A stretch of 64,000 bases of DNA, taken from contig NZ_JACHMH010000001.1 in assembly GCF_014204915.1 (NCBI RefSeq), positions 1,922,001 through 1,986,000 of the forward strand, given 5' to 3'. Each line of letters opens with the position of its first letter. The first letter of the stretch is position 1. The translations under genes and the position numbers were made by a program. This stretch comes from Crossiella cryophila. Its GTDB lineage: Bacteria > Actinomycetota > Actinomycetes > Mycobacteriales > Pseudonocardiaceae. The notes under the pieces are model-generated. The model worked only from the letters and a program-made list of their open reading frames with translations, made no database searches and was not told the origin of the DNA. Positions 37,746 to 47,868 of the stretch are shown one piece after another.

Positions 37746-38348
37746 TCAGTCCGACAGGGGCGCGAGCCAGCCGCGGGTGTGCGCGGCCATCGCCCGCCGG
37801 TAGTTCTGCTCGGCCGCCGGCCCCGGCACCAGCCGCCCGGCCAGTTCCAGGCTGACCAGCCCGTGGGTGAGTCCCCAGGCCGAGTTGGCCAGCTCCTCCG
37901 GCGACTCCGCCGCGAACACGCCTGCCTCGATGCCCCGGCGCACCACCGCGAGCAGTGGCGCCAGCGTGTTCATCGCGGCCGCGATGGTCTCCTCGTCCGG
38001 CTCGAAGTCCAGTTCCAATGAGCTGAACAGCACCGGGTACAGGTTCGGGTCGGCCAGTGCGGCGGAGCGGTAGGCCAGCCCGAGTTCGGTCAGGTCGTGC
38101 GCGGGGTCCTCGGTCACCGGCACCGCGGCCTGCCACTGCCCGAAGCGCCGGAACGCCTCCAGGTACAGCTCGCGCAGCAGCCCCGGCTTGCCGCCGAAGA
38201 GCGAGTAGACCGCGGTGGTGGAGGTGCCCACGTCCTGGGCGAGCCCGCGCAGACCCAGTGCGCCGGGGCCCTTGGCGGCCAGCAGTTCTCCTGCCCGGTC
38301 GAGCAGCTTCCCGCGCAGCGCTTCGTCGTGCGTCTTCGGTCGAGGCAC
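37746..38348 (-). CDS. TetR-family transcriptional regulator
   Basis: A 200-residue regulator. The N-terminal helix-turn-helix is GLRGLAQDVGTSTTAVYSLF (33-52), and the C-terminal part resembles the TetR_C_33-type (WHG) domain (PNLYPVLFSSLELDF). GTG at 38348 is chosen because the next in-frame codons match TetR N-termini (PRPKTHDEALR). A palindrome lies 22 bp upstream. Target genes are unknown; the divergent toxin-antitoxin-like pair and the chitinases are neighbours. Confidence 0.9.
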   Translation of the reverse strand: MPRPKTHDEALRGKLLDRAGELLAAKGPGALGLRGLAQDVGTSTTAVYSLFGGKPGLLRELYLEAFRRFGQWQAAVPVTEDPAHDLTELGLAYRSAALADPNLYPVLFSSLELDFEPDEETIAAAMNTLAPLLAVVRRGIEAGVFAAESPEELANSAWGLTHGLVSLELAGRLVPGPAAEQNYRRAMAAHTRGWLAPLSD

Positions 38349-38370
38349 CCCTCGATCGTACTGCAACACT

Positions 38371-38380
38371 GTTACGTAAC
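38371..38380. promoter_or_regulatory. Palindrome upstream of tetR, candidate operator
   Basis: GTTACGTAAC is a perfect 10-bp palindrome 22 bp upstream of the TetR start, a typical place and shape for an autoregulatory TetR operator. Confidence 0.5.
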
Positions 38381-38400
38381 CCGAATGGACGTATCTGACC

Positions 38401-38438
38401 TCTGGATACGGTGATACCAGATCGGTACCATCCCCCGC
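38401..38438 (+). promoter_or_regulatory. Promoter/operator of the antitoxin-like gene
   Basis: TCTGGATACGGTGATACCAGA (38401-38421, shown here as TCTGGATAC and GATACCAGA around GGT) is an imperfect palindrome directly before TACCAT (38426-38431), which ends 7 bases before the ATG. It fits an autoregulated, leaderless promoter. Confidence 0.5.
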
Positions 38439-38645
38439 ATGGCCATGACGCTGCGGTTGACCGAAGAGGAGAATCGGCAACTCGACGAGCTAGCCACCGT
38501 CGAGGGCCGCTCCAAACAGGAGATCGTGCGCCTGGCGCTGGCCGACCGATGGTCGCGGTTGCACAAGGAGCAACAGCTCTCCGATGCGCTGGAACGTGTT
38601 CTTCCCCGCTATCGGGGATTGCTCGAAAGGCTCGGCTCGACCTGA
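38439..38645 (+). CDS. Ribbon-helix-helix antitoxin-like protein
   Basis: A 68-residue protein. MTLRLTEEENRQLDELATVE followed by GRSKQEIVRLAL is a ribbon-helix-helix DNA-binding fold (CopG/Phd-like role). It is followed 21 bp later by a Doc-like gene, giving the usual antitoxin-toxin order. An imperfect palindrome overlaps its promoter, as expected for autoregulation. Confidence 0.82.
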   Translation: MAMTLRLTEEENRQLDELATVEGRSKQEIVRLALADRWSRLHKEQQLSDALERVLPRYRGLLERLGST

Positions 38646-38666
38646 TTTTCTGGTATTCCCTGGCTA

Positions 38667-39053
38667 GTGATCACTTATCTGGATGCCAGCGACCTGCTCG
38701 TGCTGGCCACCGCGGTCACTGGGGGTGACCTTGTGGTGCGCGACGTCGGACTGCTGGACTCCGCCGCGCACCGACCTCGTGCCGCCGTACTCGGCGTCGA
38801 GGCGTACGCGACGCTCTGGTTGAAGGCTGCCGCTCTGCTCGATTCGATCGTGCGCACCCGTCCGCTGCTCGAAGGGAACTGGCGACTGGGCTGGGTTGCC
38901 GCGGTGACCCTGTGTGACATCAACGGCTGGTGGATCGACGCCGACGAGGACGAGGCGCTCGACGTCGTCCGCGATCTGGGCCGCGGTCTGATCGAAGTAT
39001 CTGAAGTGGCCGACCGGTTCGAGGAGTGGGCCAGTCCCAAGGACGAGGACTGA
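38667..39053 (+). CDS. Doc-like (Fic fold) toxin with degenerate active-site motif
   Basis: A 128-residue protein matching the death-on-curing family from ITYLDASDLLVLA through VRDVGLLDSAAHRPRA, LWLKAAALLDSIV and INGWWIDADEDEALDVV. The active motif HPFxDGNKR is replaced by RPLLEGNWR (65-73): the catalytic His is Arg, Phe is Leu, Asp is Glu and Lys is Trp. Doc normally phosphorylates EF-Tu; this copy may be inactive or have changed activity. GTG start at 38667. Paired with the ribbon-helix-helix gene upstream. Confidence 0.82.
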   Translation: MITYLDASDLLVLATAVTGGDLVVRDVGLLDSAAHRPRAAVLGVEAYATLWLKAAALLDSIVRTRPLLEGNWRLGWVAAVTLCDINGWWIDADEDEALDVVRDLGRGLIEVSEVADRFEEWASPKDED

Positions 39054-39078
39054 GCGAAAACCCGTTCGTGGTTCCGGG

Positions 39079-39116
39079 TTGACCTGGAGTGCACTCCAGC
39101 TCCTACCGTCGACGAC
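39079..39116 (+). promoter_or_regulatory. MerR-type promoter with palindromic 19-bp spacer
   Basis: TTGACC (39079-39084) and TACCGT (39104-39109) are separated by 19 bp, the over-long spacing typical of MerR-activated promoters, and the spacer region contains the perfect 16-bp palindrome CTGGAGTGCACTCCAG (39084-39099). The predicted start falls at the GTG at 39117, so the mRNA is leaderless. Confidence 0.8.
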
Positions 39117-39514
39117 GTGAGCTACTCCATCGCCCAGGCGGCCGAGCGCAGCGGATTGTCCGTGGACACCCTGCGGTACTACGAGCGCATCGGCCTGTTG
39201 GACCCGCCGGCCAGGGACTCCGGCGGGCGGCGGTCCTACTCCGATGACGACCTGGGCTGGCTGGGGTTCCTCACCAAACTCCGGCTGACCGGCATGCCCA
39301 TCCGGATGATGCGGGAATATGCCCAGCTCCGGCACCGCGGCGCGGCCAGTTACGGCCGCCGCAAGGCGATCCTGACCGATCAGCGCGCCTCGGTGCGCGA
39401 GCGCATCGCCGAGCTGCAGGCCTGCCTGGAGATCCTGGACTACAAGATCGAGCACTACGACCAGATCGAGCAGCAGATGACCGCGGCCGATCTGATCCAC
39501 GAGGAGGCGAGCGC

Positions 39515-39518
<4 letters not shown>
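39117..39518 (+). CDS. MerR-family transcriptional regulator
   Basis: A 133-residue regulator. [20 protein letters not shown] (helix-turn-helix) and [19 protein letters not shown] (wing) are canonical. The C-terminal helix ([22 protein letters not shown] region) forms the dimer coil; no Cys cluster for metals is seen, so a small-molecule or redox ligand is more likely. It is coupled to the aldo/keto reductase gene by a 4-base overlap (ATGA) and probably activates its own operon through the palindrome in the promoter. Confidence 0.93.
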
Positions 39519-40507
<989 letters not shown>

Positions 40508-40510
40508 CCC

Positions 40511-40708
40511 CAACACACCGTCCCAGAACGGCCAACACGGCGTACAACAACGGCCAACACACCGTCCACAACGGCCAACACTCGGTACGACAACGGCCAA
40601 CACGCCGGGAGGGTTGGACCCCGCCCGGCGTGTTGGCCGGTTTGGTACGGCGTGTTGGCCGTTGTTGTACGGGTGGTTGGCCGTTGTGGGGCGGGTGGTT
40701 GGCTGTTA
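40511..40708. repeat. Palindromic 22-bp-unit array, copy 4
   Basis: Four left-handed units (ACGGCCAACAC core) and four right-handed units (GTTGGCCG core, spaced 22, 22 and 22 bp) flank a centre with GCCGGG pairing to CCCGGC. It fills the whole 198-bp gap between convergent genes, and the last unit, GTTGGCTGTTA, includes the pmmB stop codon (TTA on this strand). Confidence 0.92.
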
Positions 40709-42370
40709 GGGGGCGGTCAGTAGGGCTGTGATGGCCTCGCGGACCTTGGTCAGGCGGGTTTTGCCCTCGGCTCGGGCCTGGGGTAGGGCGTCGAGGCCGG
40801 TGACCGGGGTGACCACCTCCAGGTACGCCTTCACCTTGGGCTCGGTGCCGGAGGGGCGGATCAGCACCCGCAGGCCCTCGGCCCGCAGCACCAGCACATC
40901 CGCCTTGGGCTCCAGGTCCGTCTGGCTGACCTCGGTGCCGCCCAGCTCGGTGATCGGCGTGCCGCGGAAGCGGCGCATGGTGGCGCCGATCAGGGCCAGG
41001 TCGGCCACCCGCAGCGACACCTGGTCGGTCAGGTGCAGCCCGTGCGCCACGGCCAGGTCGTCCAGCGCGTCCAGCAGGTCGCGGCCCTCGGCCTTGAGCG
41101 TGGCGGCCAGATCGCAGGCGAGCACCGCGGCGCTGATGCCGTCCTTGTCCCGCACGTAGTCCGGGTCCACGCAGTGACCCAGCGCCTCCTCGTAGGCATA
41201 GACCAGTCCGGTGCCGTTGCCATCGCCCGCGCGCACCAGCCACTTGAAGCCGGTGAGCGTCTCGTCGTAACGCGCGCCGTGTGCCTTTGCCACCGAACGC
41301 AGCAGTTCCGAGGAGACGATCGTGGTCGCCACCAACGGATCCGGGTTCGCCTGCTTGTCCAATGTGGACAGAACCTGGTTGCCGAGCAGCACGCCGGTCT
41401 CATCGCCGCGCAGCATCCGCCAGCCGTCCGGACCGCGCACGCCCAGCGCGCACCGGTCCGCGTCCGGGTCCAGCGCGATCGCCAGGTCGGCCTGCACCGC
41501 GGCGGCCAGCGCGAGCAGTTCGTCGGTTGCGCCCGGCTCCTCCGGGTTGGGGAAGGAGACGGTCGGGAAGTCCGGGTCCGGGCTGGCCTGCGACTCGACC
41601 AGGTGCAGATCGGTGAAACCGGCCCGCCCCAGCACTTCCAGTAACGTCTCCGAGCCCACCCCGTGCAACGCGGTGACCGCGACCCGCAGCTCCCGCGCCT
41701 TCCCCCGCGGCAGGCTGGAGGCCCGGTCCGCGTAGGCCTCGATCAGGTCCTCGCCCACCGGCTGCCAGGCGGCCACCCTGGGCACCGAGACCGCGGCAGG
41801 CACCTTCGCGATGGCCGCCTCGATCTGCCGGTCGGCGGGCGGCACGATCTGCGCGCCCGCGTCCAGGTAGACCTTGTAACCGTTGTCCGCCTTGGGATTG
41901 TGCGAGGCGGTCACCTGCACCCCGGCCACCGCGCCGATCGCGCGCACCGCGAAGGCCAGCACCGGCGTCGGCAGCGGCCTGGGCAGCACCCGCACGTCGA
42001 AGCCCGCGCCGGTGAGCACCTCGGCCACGTCGGAGCAGAAGTTCTCCGAGCCGTGCCGGGCGTCCCGCCCGACCACGACCAGCCCGCCGGAGCGGCCCTG
42101 CACCCGCAGGTACTCGGCCAGCCCCGCGGTGGTGCGCACCACGACCGAACGGTTCATCCCGTTCGGCCCGGCCCGCAGCGGTCCGCGCAGCCCAGCGGTG
42201 CCGAACTGCAACGGCCCGGCCATCCGGTCGGCCAGTGCGGCCACCGCGGACTCATCGCCCGCCATCGCCGTGGCCAGCACCTTCTGCAGCTCCAGCCGGG
42301 CATCAGGGTCGACGTCATCGGCGATCCAGCGGAACGCGGCGTCGCGCAGCTCCGTGCCCAGCTTCGTCAT
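40706..42370 (-). CDS. pmmB: Phosphohexomutase/phosphopentomutase-type phospho-sugar mutase
   Basis: A 554-residue alpha-D-phosphohexomutase superfamily enzyme. The phosphoserine loop is [13 protein letters not shown], metal-binding DPDADRC, sugar-binding GDETG, and phosphate-binding [10 protein letters not shown]. Annotated as phosphomannomutase in mycobacteria, but its 4-base overlap with the purine nucleoside phosphorylase gene suggests it converts (deoxy)ribose-1-phosphate to the 5-phosphate (inference; PGM2-like phosphopentomutases belong to this subgroup). Its stop codon lies in the last unit of repeat array 4. Confidence 0.94.
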   Translation of the reverse strand: MTKLGTELRDAAFRWIADDVDPDARLELQKVLATAMAGDESAVAALADRMAGPLQFGTAGLRGPLRAGPNGMNRSVVVRTTAGLAEYLRVQGRSGGLVVVGRDARHGSENFCSDVAEVLTGAGFDVRVLPRPLPTPVLAFAVRAIGAVAGVQVTASHNPKADNGYKVYLDAGAQIVPPADRQIEAAIAKVPAAVSVPRVAAWQPVGEDLIEAYADRASSLPRGKARELRVAVTALHGVGSETLLEVLGRAGFTDLHLVESQASPDPDFPTVSFPNPEEPGATDELLALAAAVQADLAIALDPDADRCALGVRGPDGWRMLRGDETGVLLGNQVLSTLDKQANPDPLVATTIVSSELLRSVAKAHGARYDETLTGFKWLVRAGDGNGTGLVYAYEEALGHCVDPDYVRDKDGISAAVLACDLAATLKAEGRDLLDALDDLAVAHGLHLTDQVSLRVADLALIGATMRRFRGTPITELGGTEVSQTDLEPKADVLVLRAEGLRVLIRPSGTEPKVKAYLEVVTPVTGLDALPQARAEGKTRLTKVREAITALLTAP

Positions 42371-43197
42371 GCGCGCTCCACGAGCTTCCGCAGCAGCTCG
42401 CCCATCTCGGTGGCCGCGGCCTTGCCCGCCTCCAGGACCTCGATGTGGTTGAGCGGCTCACCGGTGATGCCCGCGGCCAGGTTGGTCACCAGGGACAGCC
42501 CGAACACCTCGGCCCCGGCGGCGCGGGCGGCGATGGCCTCCAGCACGGTGGACATGCCGACCAGGTCCGCGCCCATGGTGCGCAGCATCCGGATCTCGGC
42601 CGGGGTCTCGAAGTGCGGGCCTGGCAGCCCGGCGTAGACGCCCTCCTCCAGCGAGGAGTCGATCTCCTTGGCGATCCCGCGCAGCCGCGGCGAGTACAGG
42701 TCGGTGAGGTCGACGAACCTGGCGCCCACCAGCGGCGAGGCCGCGGTCAGGTTCAGGTGGTCGCTGATCAGCACCGGCTGGCCGACCCGCATGCCCTGGC
42801 GCAGGCCACCGGCGGCGTTGGTCAGCACCACCGTGGTGCAGCCTGCCGCGGTGGCCACCCGCACGCCGTGCACGGTCTGCGGGATGCCCCTGCCCTCGTA
42901 GTAGTGCGTGCGGCCGAGCAGCACCAGCACGTTCTTCTCGCCCACCCGGACCGAGCGGACGGTGCCGCCGTGGCCGACCACGTTGGGCGCGACGAAACCG
43001 GGTAGTTCGCCGATGGGGACCTCGGCGACCGGCTCGCCGAGCACGTCGGCGGCCGGCCGCCAGCCGGAGCCCAGCACCAGGGCGATGTCGTGGGATGCGA
43101 TGCCGGTTCGAGCGGCCAGTTCCGCGGCAGCGGCGGCGGCAGCCGCGTCGGGGTCCGCCGCGGGGCTGACGTTCAGAGAAGTGCTTGTCTCGGTCAC
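42367..43197 (-). CDS. punA: Purine nucleoside phosphorylase, trimeric class
   Basis: Phosphorolyses inosine/guanosine and deoxy forms. A 276-residue protein of the trimeric (high-molecular-mass-specificity for 6-oxopurines) class: phosphate-binding [18 protein letters not shown] and TNAAGGL, plus the Glu and Asn residues of the base site ([19 protein letters not shown]). GTG start; TAGGGT ends 7 bases upstream. It overlaps pmmB by 4 bases, linking phosphorolysis to sugar-phosphate isomerisation. The M. tuberculosis orthologue is named deoD. Confidence 0.95.
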   Translation of the reverse strand: MTETSTSLNVSPAADPDAAAAAAAAELAARTGIASHDIALVLGSGWRPAADVLGEPVAEVPIGELPGFVAPNVVGHGGTVRSVRVGEKNVLVLLGRTHYYEGRGIPQTVHGVRVATAAGCTTVVLTNAAGGLRQGMRVGQPVLISDHLNLTAASPLVGARFVDLTDLYSPRLRGIAKEIDSSLEEGVYAGLPGPHFETPAEIRMLRTMGADLVGMSTVLEAIAARAAGAEVFGLSLVTNLAAGITGEPLNHIEVLEAGKAAATEMGELLRKLVERA

Positions 43198-43207
43198 ACC
43201 AAGGACC

Positions 43208-44971
43208 CTAGCCAGCGGGGATGAAGCTGGCAGCCATCGGCCCGAACAGCTCCTTCTGCCCGGTGTCCTCGGACTCGGTGGGCACGGTGACCTGCACCAC
43301 CCACAGATCCCGCACCTTGGGCAGTAGCAGCAGGTAGGTGGAGCGCCGGACCAGGTTGCCCTCGGCGCCGGAATCGGTCGGCTTGGGCACGGTGGTGAAC
43401 GGACCGGGGTCGGCCACCCGGTACAGCAACTCGACGGGCGCCTCCGGCGAGTCCGGGGCCTTGGTCCCTGGCCGGGTCGGCGTCTCGTTGTAGGTGCCCT
43501 GAGTGCTGACCGCGTTGCGCGGCAGGTTGCTGAGGAAGTTCGACAGCCGGAACTGCGGGTAGTAGTTGGCGAAGCGCTCGATCACCAGCTCCTGGCGGCC
43601 GTCGGCGGAGACGAAGCGCACCGCGGCGCTGACCGCCGGCGAGCCGACCCGCAGCTCGCGGAAGGTGGTCCAGTCCTTGGGCACGTTCACGGTGAACTCG
43701 CCGCCGGAGTCATTCGGCGTGCTGCTGGCCCGCTCGGTGCGCGGCCCCAGCTCCAGCACCGGGGACAGCAGCTGCTGCTCGGTGGTGCGGGCGGGCGCGG
43801 TTGTGGGCAGCACCGGCTTGCCGCCGAGCACCCTGGCCAGCGCGAACCCGCCGCCGCTTGCCCCGGTGAACAGCACGAAGGCCAGCGCGGCGAGCAGCAC
43901 CTTGCCCGTGCGCGAGCGGCGCCTTGGCTCGCCCGCACTGGTCATGAAGGGCAGCGGACCGGGGTCGCTGGCCAGCAGCGCGGGCAGCACCCCGGAGCCG
44001 GGGGTGGGCGTGCGCGGCTGTTCCAGCAGCTCGGCGGACTCCGGCTGGAGGTCCTTCGGATTCACCTCGAACAGGCGCTCGCCGGGTTCGGGCAGCAGCG
44101 GGTGCAGCAGCCTGCGCACCTCGGCCAGGGACATCCGGGAGCCGGTTTCCTTGGTCATCAGGCCGGCGATCACCGGGTGCAGCGGATGCTCGGCGTCGAC
44201 CTGCGGCACCTCGCCGTGCACCACCTCGGTGACGGTGTCCAGCGGGTCGCCGTCGGCGTCATACGGGGGCCGCGCCTCCAGCGCCGCGAACAGCGTCGCG
44301 CCCAGTCCCCACAGGTCGGCCGAGGGGGTCGCCGGATCGCCGGAGGCCACCTCCGGCGAGATGAACGCGGGCGTGCCGAGCATGATCCCGGTGCTGGTCA
44401 GCGTGTGGTCGCTGACGCTGCGGGCGATGCCGAAGTCGGTGAGTTTGATCTGCCCGTCCACCCCGACCAGCACGTTGCCGGGTTTGACGTCGCGGTGGGT
44501 GACCCCGGCCCGGTGCGCGGCCTCCAGCGCGGCGGCCACCGCGTCGCCGATGGCCGCGGCCTGCGTGGTGGACAGCGGGCCCTGCTCGCGGACCAGTTCG
44601 GCCAGGCTGAGCGAGGGCAGCAGCTCCATCACCACGAACGGCTCGCCGTCCTGGCGGACCACGTCGTAGAGGGTGATCACGTTGGGGTGGGAGAGCACCG
44701 CGATGGCCCGCGCCTCGCGCAGGGTCCGCTCGCGCAGCGCGTCCGCCTCCGCCACCGGGATGCCCGGCGGCAGCCGGACCTCCTTGACCGCGACCCGGCG
44801 GCCGAGCATCTCGTCGTGCGCCGACCACACCGTGCCCATCGCGCCCCTGCCGAGCAGCCCGTTCAGCCGGTAGCGCTCGGCGATGCGGCGGACCGGCAGG
44901 TCCGGCTCGACCGGGACATCGGTCGGCTCGGGCTGGTCGGAGGGGGTGTCAGCGGGTGGCACAAGGTCCAT
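43208..44971 (-). CDS. Membrane Ser/Thr protein kinase (PknB-like)
   Basis: A 587-residue Hanks-type kinase. GRGAMG P-loop (41-46), Lys63, Glu86, catalytic HRDVKPGN (159-166), DFG (179-181), SPE (205-207 in place of APE). The Pro-rich juxtamembrane region leads to one membrane helix (about 358-378), and a 210-residue extracellular domain follows ([14 protein letters not shown]..., no PASTA repeats), probably a sensor. ATG start at 44971; divergent from xylB. The kinase domain's regulatory targets are not evident from context. Confidence 0.93.
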   Translation of the reverse strand: MDLVPPADTPSDQPEPTDVPVEPDLPVRRIAERYRLNGLLGRGAMGTVWSAHDEMLGRRVAVKEVRLPPGIPVAEADALRERTLREARAIAVLSHPNVITLYDVVRQDGEPFVVMELLPSLSLAELVREQGPLSTTQAAAIGDAVAAALEAAHRAGVTHRDVKPGNVLVGVDGQIKLTDFGIARSVSDHTLTSTGIMLGTPAFISPEVASGDPATPSADLWGLGATLFAALEARPPYDADGDPLDTVTEVVHGEVPQVDAEHPLHPVIAGLMTKETGSRMSLAEVRRLLHPLLPEPGERLFEVNPKDLQPESAELLEQPRTPTPGSGVLPALLASDPGPLPFMTSAGEPRRRSRTGKVLLAALAFVLFTGASGGGFALARVLGGKPVLPTTAPARTTEQQLLSPVLELGPRTERASSTPNDSGGEFTVNVPKDWTTFRELRVGSPAVSAAVRFVSADGRQELVIERFANYYPQFRLSNFLSNLPRNAVSTQGTYNETPTRPGTKAPDSPEAPVELLYRVADPGPFTTVPKPTDSGAEGNLVRRSTYLLLLPKVRDLWVVQVTVPTESEDTGQKELFGPMAASFIPAG

Positions 44972-45038
44972 TTTGCACGCTCGGCCGCTCGGCCGGACGG
45001 TGGCGCGCTCCTCCGCCGACAGCGCATGATGCCGCGCT

Positions 45039-46439
45039 ATGGCACTCACCATCGGCATCGACTCCTCGACCCAGTCCACCAAGGCCCTCGTGGTGGAGGC
45101 CGAGACCGGCCAGGTCCTCGCCCAGGGCCGCGCCGCGCACCCGGACGCCACCGAGGTCGATCCCCGGGTCTGGCTGGCGGCCTGCCGGGACGCGCTCGCC
45201 CAGGCCACCGCCGAGCTGCCGGGGCCGGTCAGCGCGCTGGCGGTGGGCGGGCAGCAGCACGGGCTGGTCACCGTGGACGCCGAGGGCGCGCCGGTGCGGC
45301 CCGCGCTGCTGTGGAACGACCTGCGTTCGGCCCCCGAGGCGGCCGAGCTGGCGGCCGGACTGGGCGGGCCGGGGGAGTGGGCGCGGCGGACCGGCTCGGT
45401 GCCCGGCCCGAGTTTCACCGTGACCAAACTGGCCTGGCTGGCCCGGCACGAGCCCGCGCTCGCCGACCGGGTGGCCAGGGTGCTGCTGCCGCACGACTGG
45501 CTGACCAGCCGGCTCGCCGAACCCGGTCAGCTCCCGGCGACCGACCGCGGTGACGCCTCCGGCACCGGCTACTTCGCCCCGGCCACCGGGGAGTGGCTGC
45601 CGGAGATCCTCACCGCGGCCTTCGGTCGGGTGCCGGAGCTGCCGCGGATCCTCGGACCGGCGGAAAGCGCCGGTCAGACGCCGGAGGGCTGGCTGCTCGG
45701 CGCGGGCACCGGGGACAACATGGCCGCCGCGCTCGGCCTGGGCGCCGGGCCGGGGGACGTGGTGGTCTCGCTGGGCACCTCGGGCACGGTGTTCGCGGTG
45801 GCCGAGCACCCGGCCGCGGACGCCAGTGGCGCGGTGGCCGGGTTCTGCGATGCCACCGGCCGCTACCTGCCGCTGGTCTGCACGCTCAACGCGGCCAGGG
45901 TGCTCACCGCGACCGCCCAGCTCCTGGGCGTTGACCTGGCCGAACTGGACCGGCTGGCGCTGGCCGCGACGCTGGGTGCTGGCGGGCTGGTGCTGCTGCC
46001 CTACCTGGACGGCGAGCGCACCCCGGACCTGCCGAACGCCTCCGGCACGCTGACCGGGCTGCGCCGGGCCAACATGACCCCGGAGAACCTGGCCAGGGCC
46101 GCGGTCGAGGGCATGCTCTGCGGGCTGGCCGACGGGCTGGCCGCGTTGCGCGCGCACGGGGTCGAGGTGCGCCGGGTGCTGCTGGTCGGCGGCGCGGCCC
46201 GCTCGGCCGCGGTGCGCGCGGTCGCGCCGGGGCTCTTCGCCGCGCCGGTGGAGGCGCCCGAGCCCGCTGAGTACGTCGCACTGGGCGCGGCCCGGCAGGC
46301 CGCCTGGGCCGCGGCAGGCACCGCGGAGCCGCCGGTGTGGCAGCTCCGGTCCGAGCCCTGCCCGGCCGCGAACCCCGACGATTACGCCGAGGTCCGCGCC
46401 GCCTATTCCACCGCCAGGGGTCAAGTACACGATTACTGA
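45039..46439 (+). CDS. xylB: Xylulokinase
   Basis: Phosphorylates D-xylulose to xylulose-5-phosphate. A 466-residue FGGY-family sugar kinase: IGIDSSTQSTKALVV phosphate-binding loop, GGQQHGLVTVD and LLWNDLR sugar-binding segments, ATP-binding SLGTSGTVFAV and LLVGGAARSAAV. CATGAT ends 8 bases before the ATG, so a leaderless start is possible. It is upstream of a ROK regulator and xylA on the same strand. Confidence 0.95.
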   Translation: MALTIGIDSSTQSTKALVVEAETGQVLAQGRAAHPDATEVDPRVWLAACRDALAQATAELPGPVSALAVGGQQHGLVTVDAEGAPVRPALLWNDLRSAPEAAELAAGLGGPGEWARRTGSVPGPSFTVTKLAWLARHEPALADRVARVLLPHDWLTSRLAEPGQLPATDRGDASGTGYFAPATGEWLPEILTAAFGRVPELPRILGPAESAGQTPEGWLLGAGTGDNMAAALGLGAGPGDVVVSLGTSGTVFAVAEHPAADASGAVAGFCDATGRYLPLVCTLNAARVLTATAQLLGVDLAELDRLALAATLGAGGLVLLPYLDGERTPDLPNASGTLTGLRRANMTPENLARAAVEGMLCGLADGLAALRAHGVEVRRVLLVGGAARSAAVRAVAPGLFAAPVEAPEPAEYVALGAARQAAWAAAGTAEPPVWQLRSEPCPAANPDDYAEVRAAYSTARGQVHDY

Positions 46440-46542
46440 TGGACTGAACGGGTGATCCACTCTTCAGCGGGGTGACGTGCGGCCGTTCAGCCGATAGGCA
46501 CTCAGGGCGGGGTCAGGTTGACCTGCGGCCGTCGGAGTCTTA

Positions 46543-46561
46543 GTTTGACTGGGCAACAAAC
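46543..46561 (+). promoter_or_regulatory. Candidate ROK/XylR operator
   Basis: GTTTG (46543) and CAAAC (46557) form an inverted repeat across a 9-base spacer, 16 bp before the regulator start. ROK repressors of xylose genes bind A/T-flanked sites of this kind. Confidence 0.45.
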
Positions 46562-46576
46562 GAATCGAGGTGCAGG

Positions 46577-47866
46577 GTGCAGGGTCCGGACCGTCCCGCC
46601 GACCATGCCGGGTTGCGCAAGGCGAACCTGGCCCTGGTGCTTCGTGCGTTGCGGTCCGACGGGCCGCAGTCCCGCGCCCGGCTGGCCCGGATGACCGGGC
46701 TCAACAAGGCGACCATGTCCAGTCTGGTCGCCGAACTCGAGCAGCGCAGGCTGGTCCGGCTCGGCGCCGTGGTCGGCGGCGCCATCGGCAGGCCGGGGCA
46801 GCTGGTCGAGCTGCGCCCGCGCACGGTGTGCGGCATCGGCCTGGAGGCCAACGTCGACTACGCCGCGGTCGCCGTGCTCGACCTCTCCGGCGACCTGGTG
46901 CTGCACCGCAGGGTGCCCACCGACGTGGCCGGGCTGGGCGCGGTCGGCGCGATCGACCTGCTGGCCGGCCTGGCCGCCGAGGCCCGCCGCACGGTGGAGG
47001 CCATGGGCGGCTGGGTCGCCGGGGTCACCGCCGCGGTGCCCGGCCTGGTCGACGTGGACGGCGGCGTGGTCCGGTTCGCGCCCAACCTGCGCTGGCGGAA
47101 CGCGGCCGTGGTCGATCAACTCAGCGCCAGCCTGGACCTGCCTGCCGGGCGGATCGCGGTGGACAACGACGCCAACCTGTCCGCGGTGGCCGAGCACGTC
47201 ACCGGGGTGGCCGCGGGCGCGACCGACCTGCTCTACCTGACCGGCGAGGTCGGCGTGGGTGGCGGCGTGATCGCCGACGGGCGGCTGCTGCGCGGGGCCA
47301 CCGGGTTCACCGGCGAGGTCGGGCACATGCCGCTGGACCCCTCCGGCGCGGACTGCGGCTGCGGGCGCAAGGGCTGCTGGGAGACCCAGGTCGGCCTCGG
47401 CGCGCTGCTGCGCTCGGTCGCCGAGGAGGGCGACCCGATTCGCGATCCCTCGCTTGACCTGGAGAAACGGCTGGCCACCATTGTCAGCCGGGCCCGCGAG
47501 GGGGACAAGCGCACGCTGGCCGCGCTGGAGCGGATAGGCGCCGCGCTCGGCGTCGGCGCGTCCATCCTGGTCAACATCCTCAACCCGGCCGCGGTGGTGC
47601 TCGGCGGCTACTTCGCGGTGCTCGCCGACTGGCTGATCGCCCCGGCCGAGCGCGAGCTGACCGCCAGGGTGGTCGCCACCGGGGCCGAACAGCCCGGCGC
47701 CTGCCGCCTGCTGCCCTCGGACCTCGGGTTCACCGCGGCCGTGCGCGGCGGCGCGTACGCGGCCATGGAGCACGTGCTGACCGACCCGACGCTGGCCCCC
47801 GTGCCCGCGCCGGGCAACCGCTGGGAACTCGTCCCCGCACAGTCCACAGTGGACAGCCGGAGGTAG
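46577..47866 (+). CDS. xylR: ROK-family transcriptional regulator (xylose repressor type)
   Basis: A 429-residue ROK repressor. N-terminal winged helix ([20 protein letters not shown]), then a sugar-kinase-like domain with [12 protein letters not shown] and the zinc motif [20 protein letters not shown]. The GTG at 46577 is preferred, with GAGG 6 bases upstream. It lies between xylB and xylA and reads into xylA (2 bp gap), so it should respond to xylose and repress the locus (inference from context). Confidence 0.9.
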   Translation: MQGPDRPADHAGLRKANLALVLRALRSDGPQSRARLARMTGLNKATMSSLVAELEQRRLVRLGAVVGGAIGRPGQLVELRPRTVCGIGLEANVDYAAVAVLDLSGDLVLHRRVPTDVAGLGAVGAIDLLAGLAAEARRTVEAMGGWVAGVTAAVPGLVDVDGGVVRFAPNLRWRNAAVVDQLSASLDLPAGRIAVDNDANLSAVAEHVTGVAAGATDLLYLTGEVGVGGGVIADGRLLRGATGFTGEVGHMPLDPSGADCGCGRKGCWETQVGLGALLRSVAEEGDPIRDPSLDLEKRLATIVSRAREGDKRTLAALERIGAALGVGASILVNILNPAAVVLGGYFAVLADWLIAPAERELTARVVATGAEQPGACRLLPSDLGFTAAVRGGAYAAMEHVLTDPTLAPVPAPGNRWELVPAQSTVDSRR

Positions 47867-47868
47867 TC

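Noticed and set aside
40511-40708. Regular 22-bp repeats as a CRISPR array
   Set aside because: Units are contiguous with only short variable bases, they invert at a central palindrome, there are no unique spacers of CRISPR length, and no cas gene is nearby.
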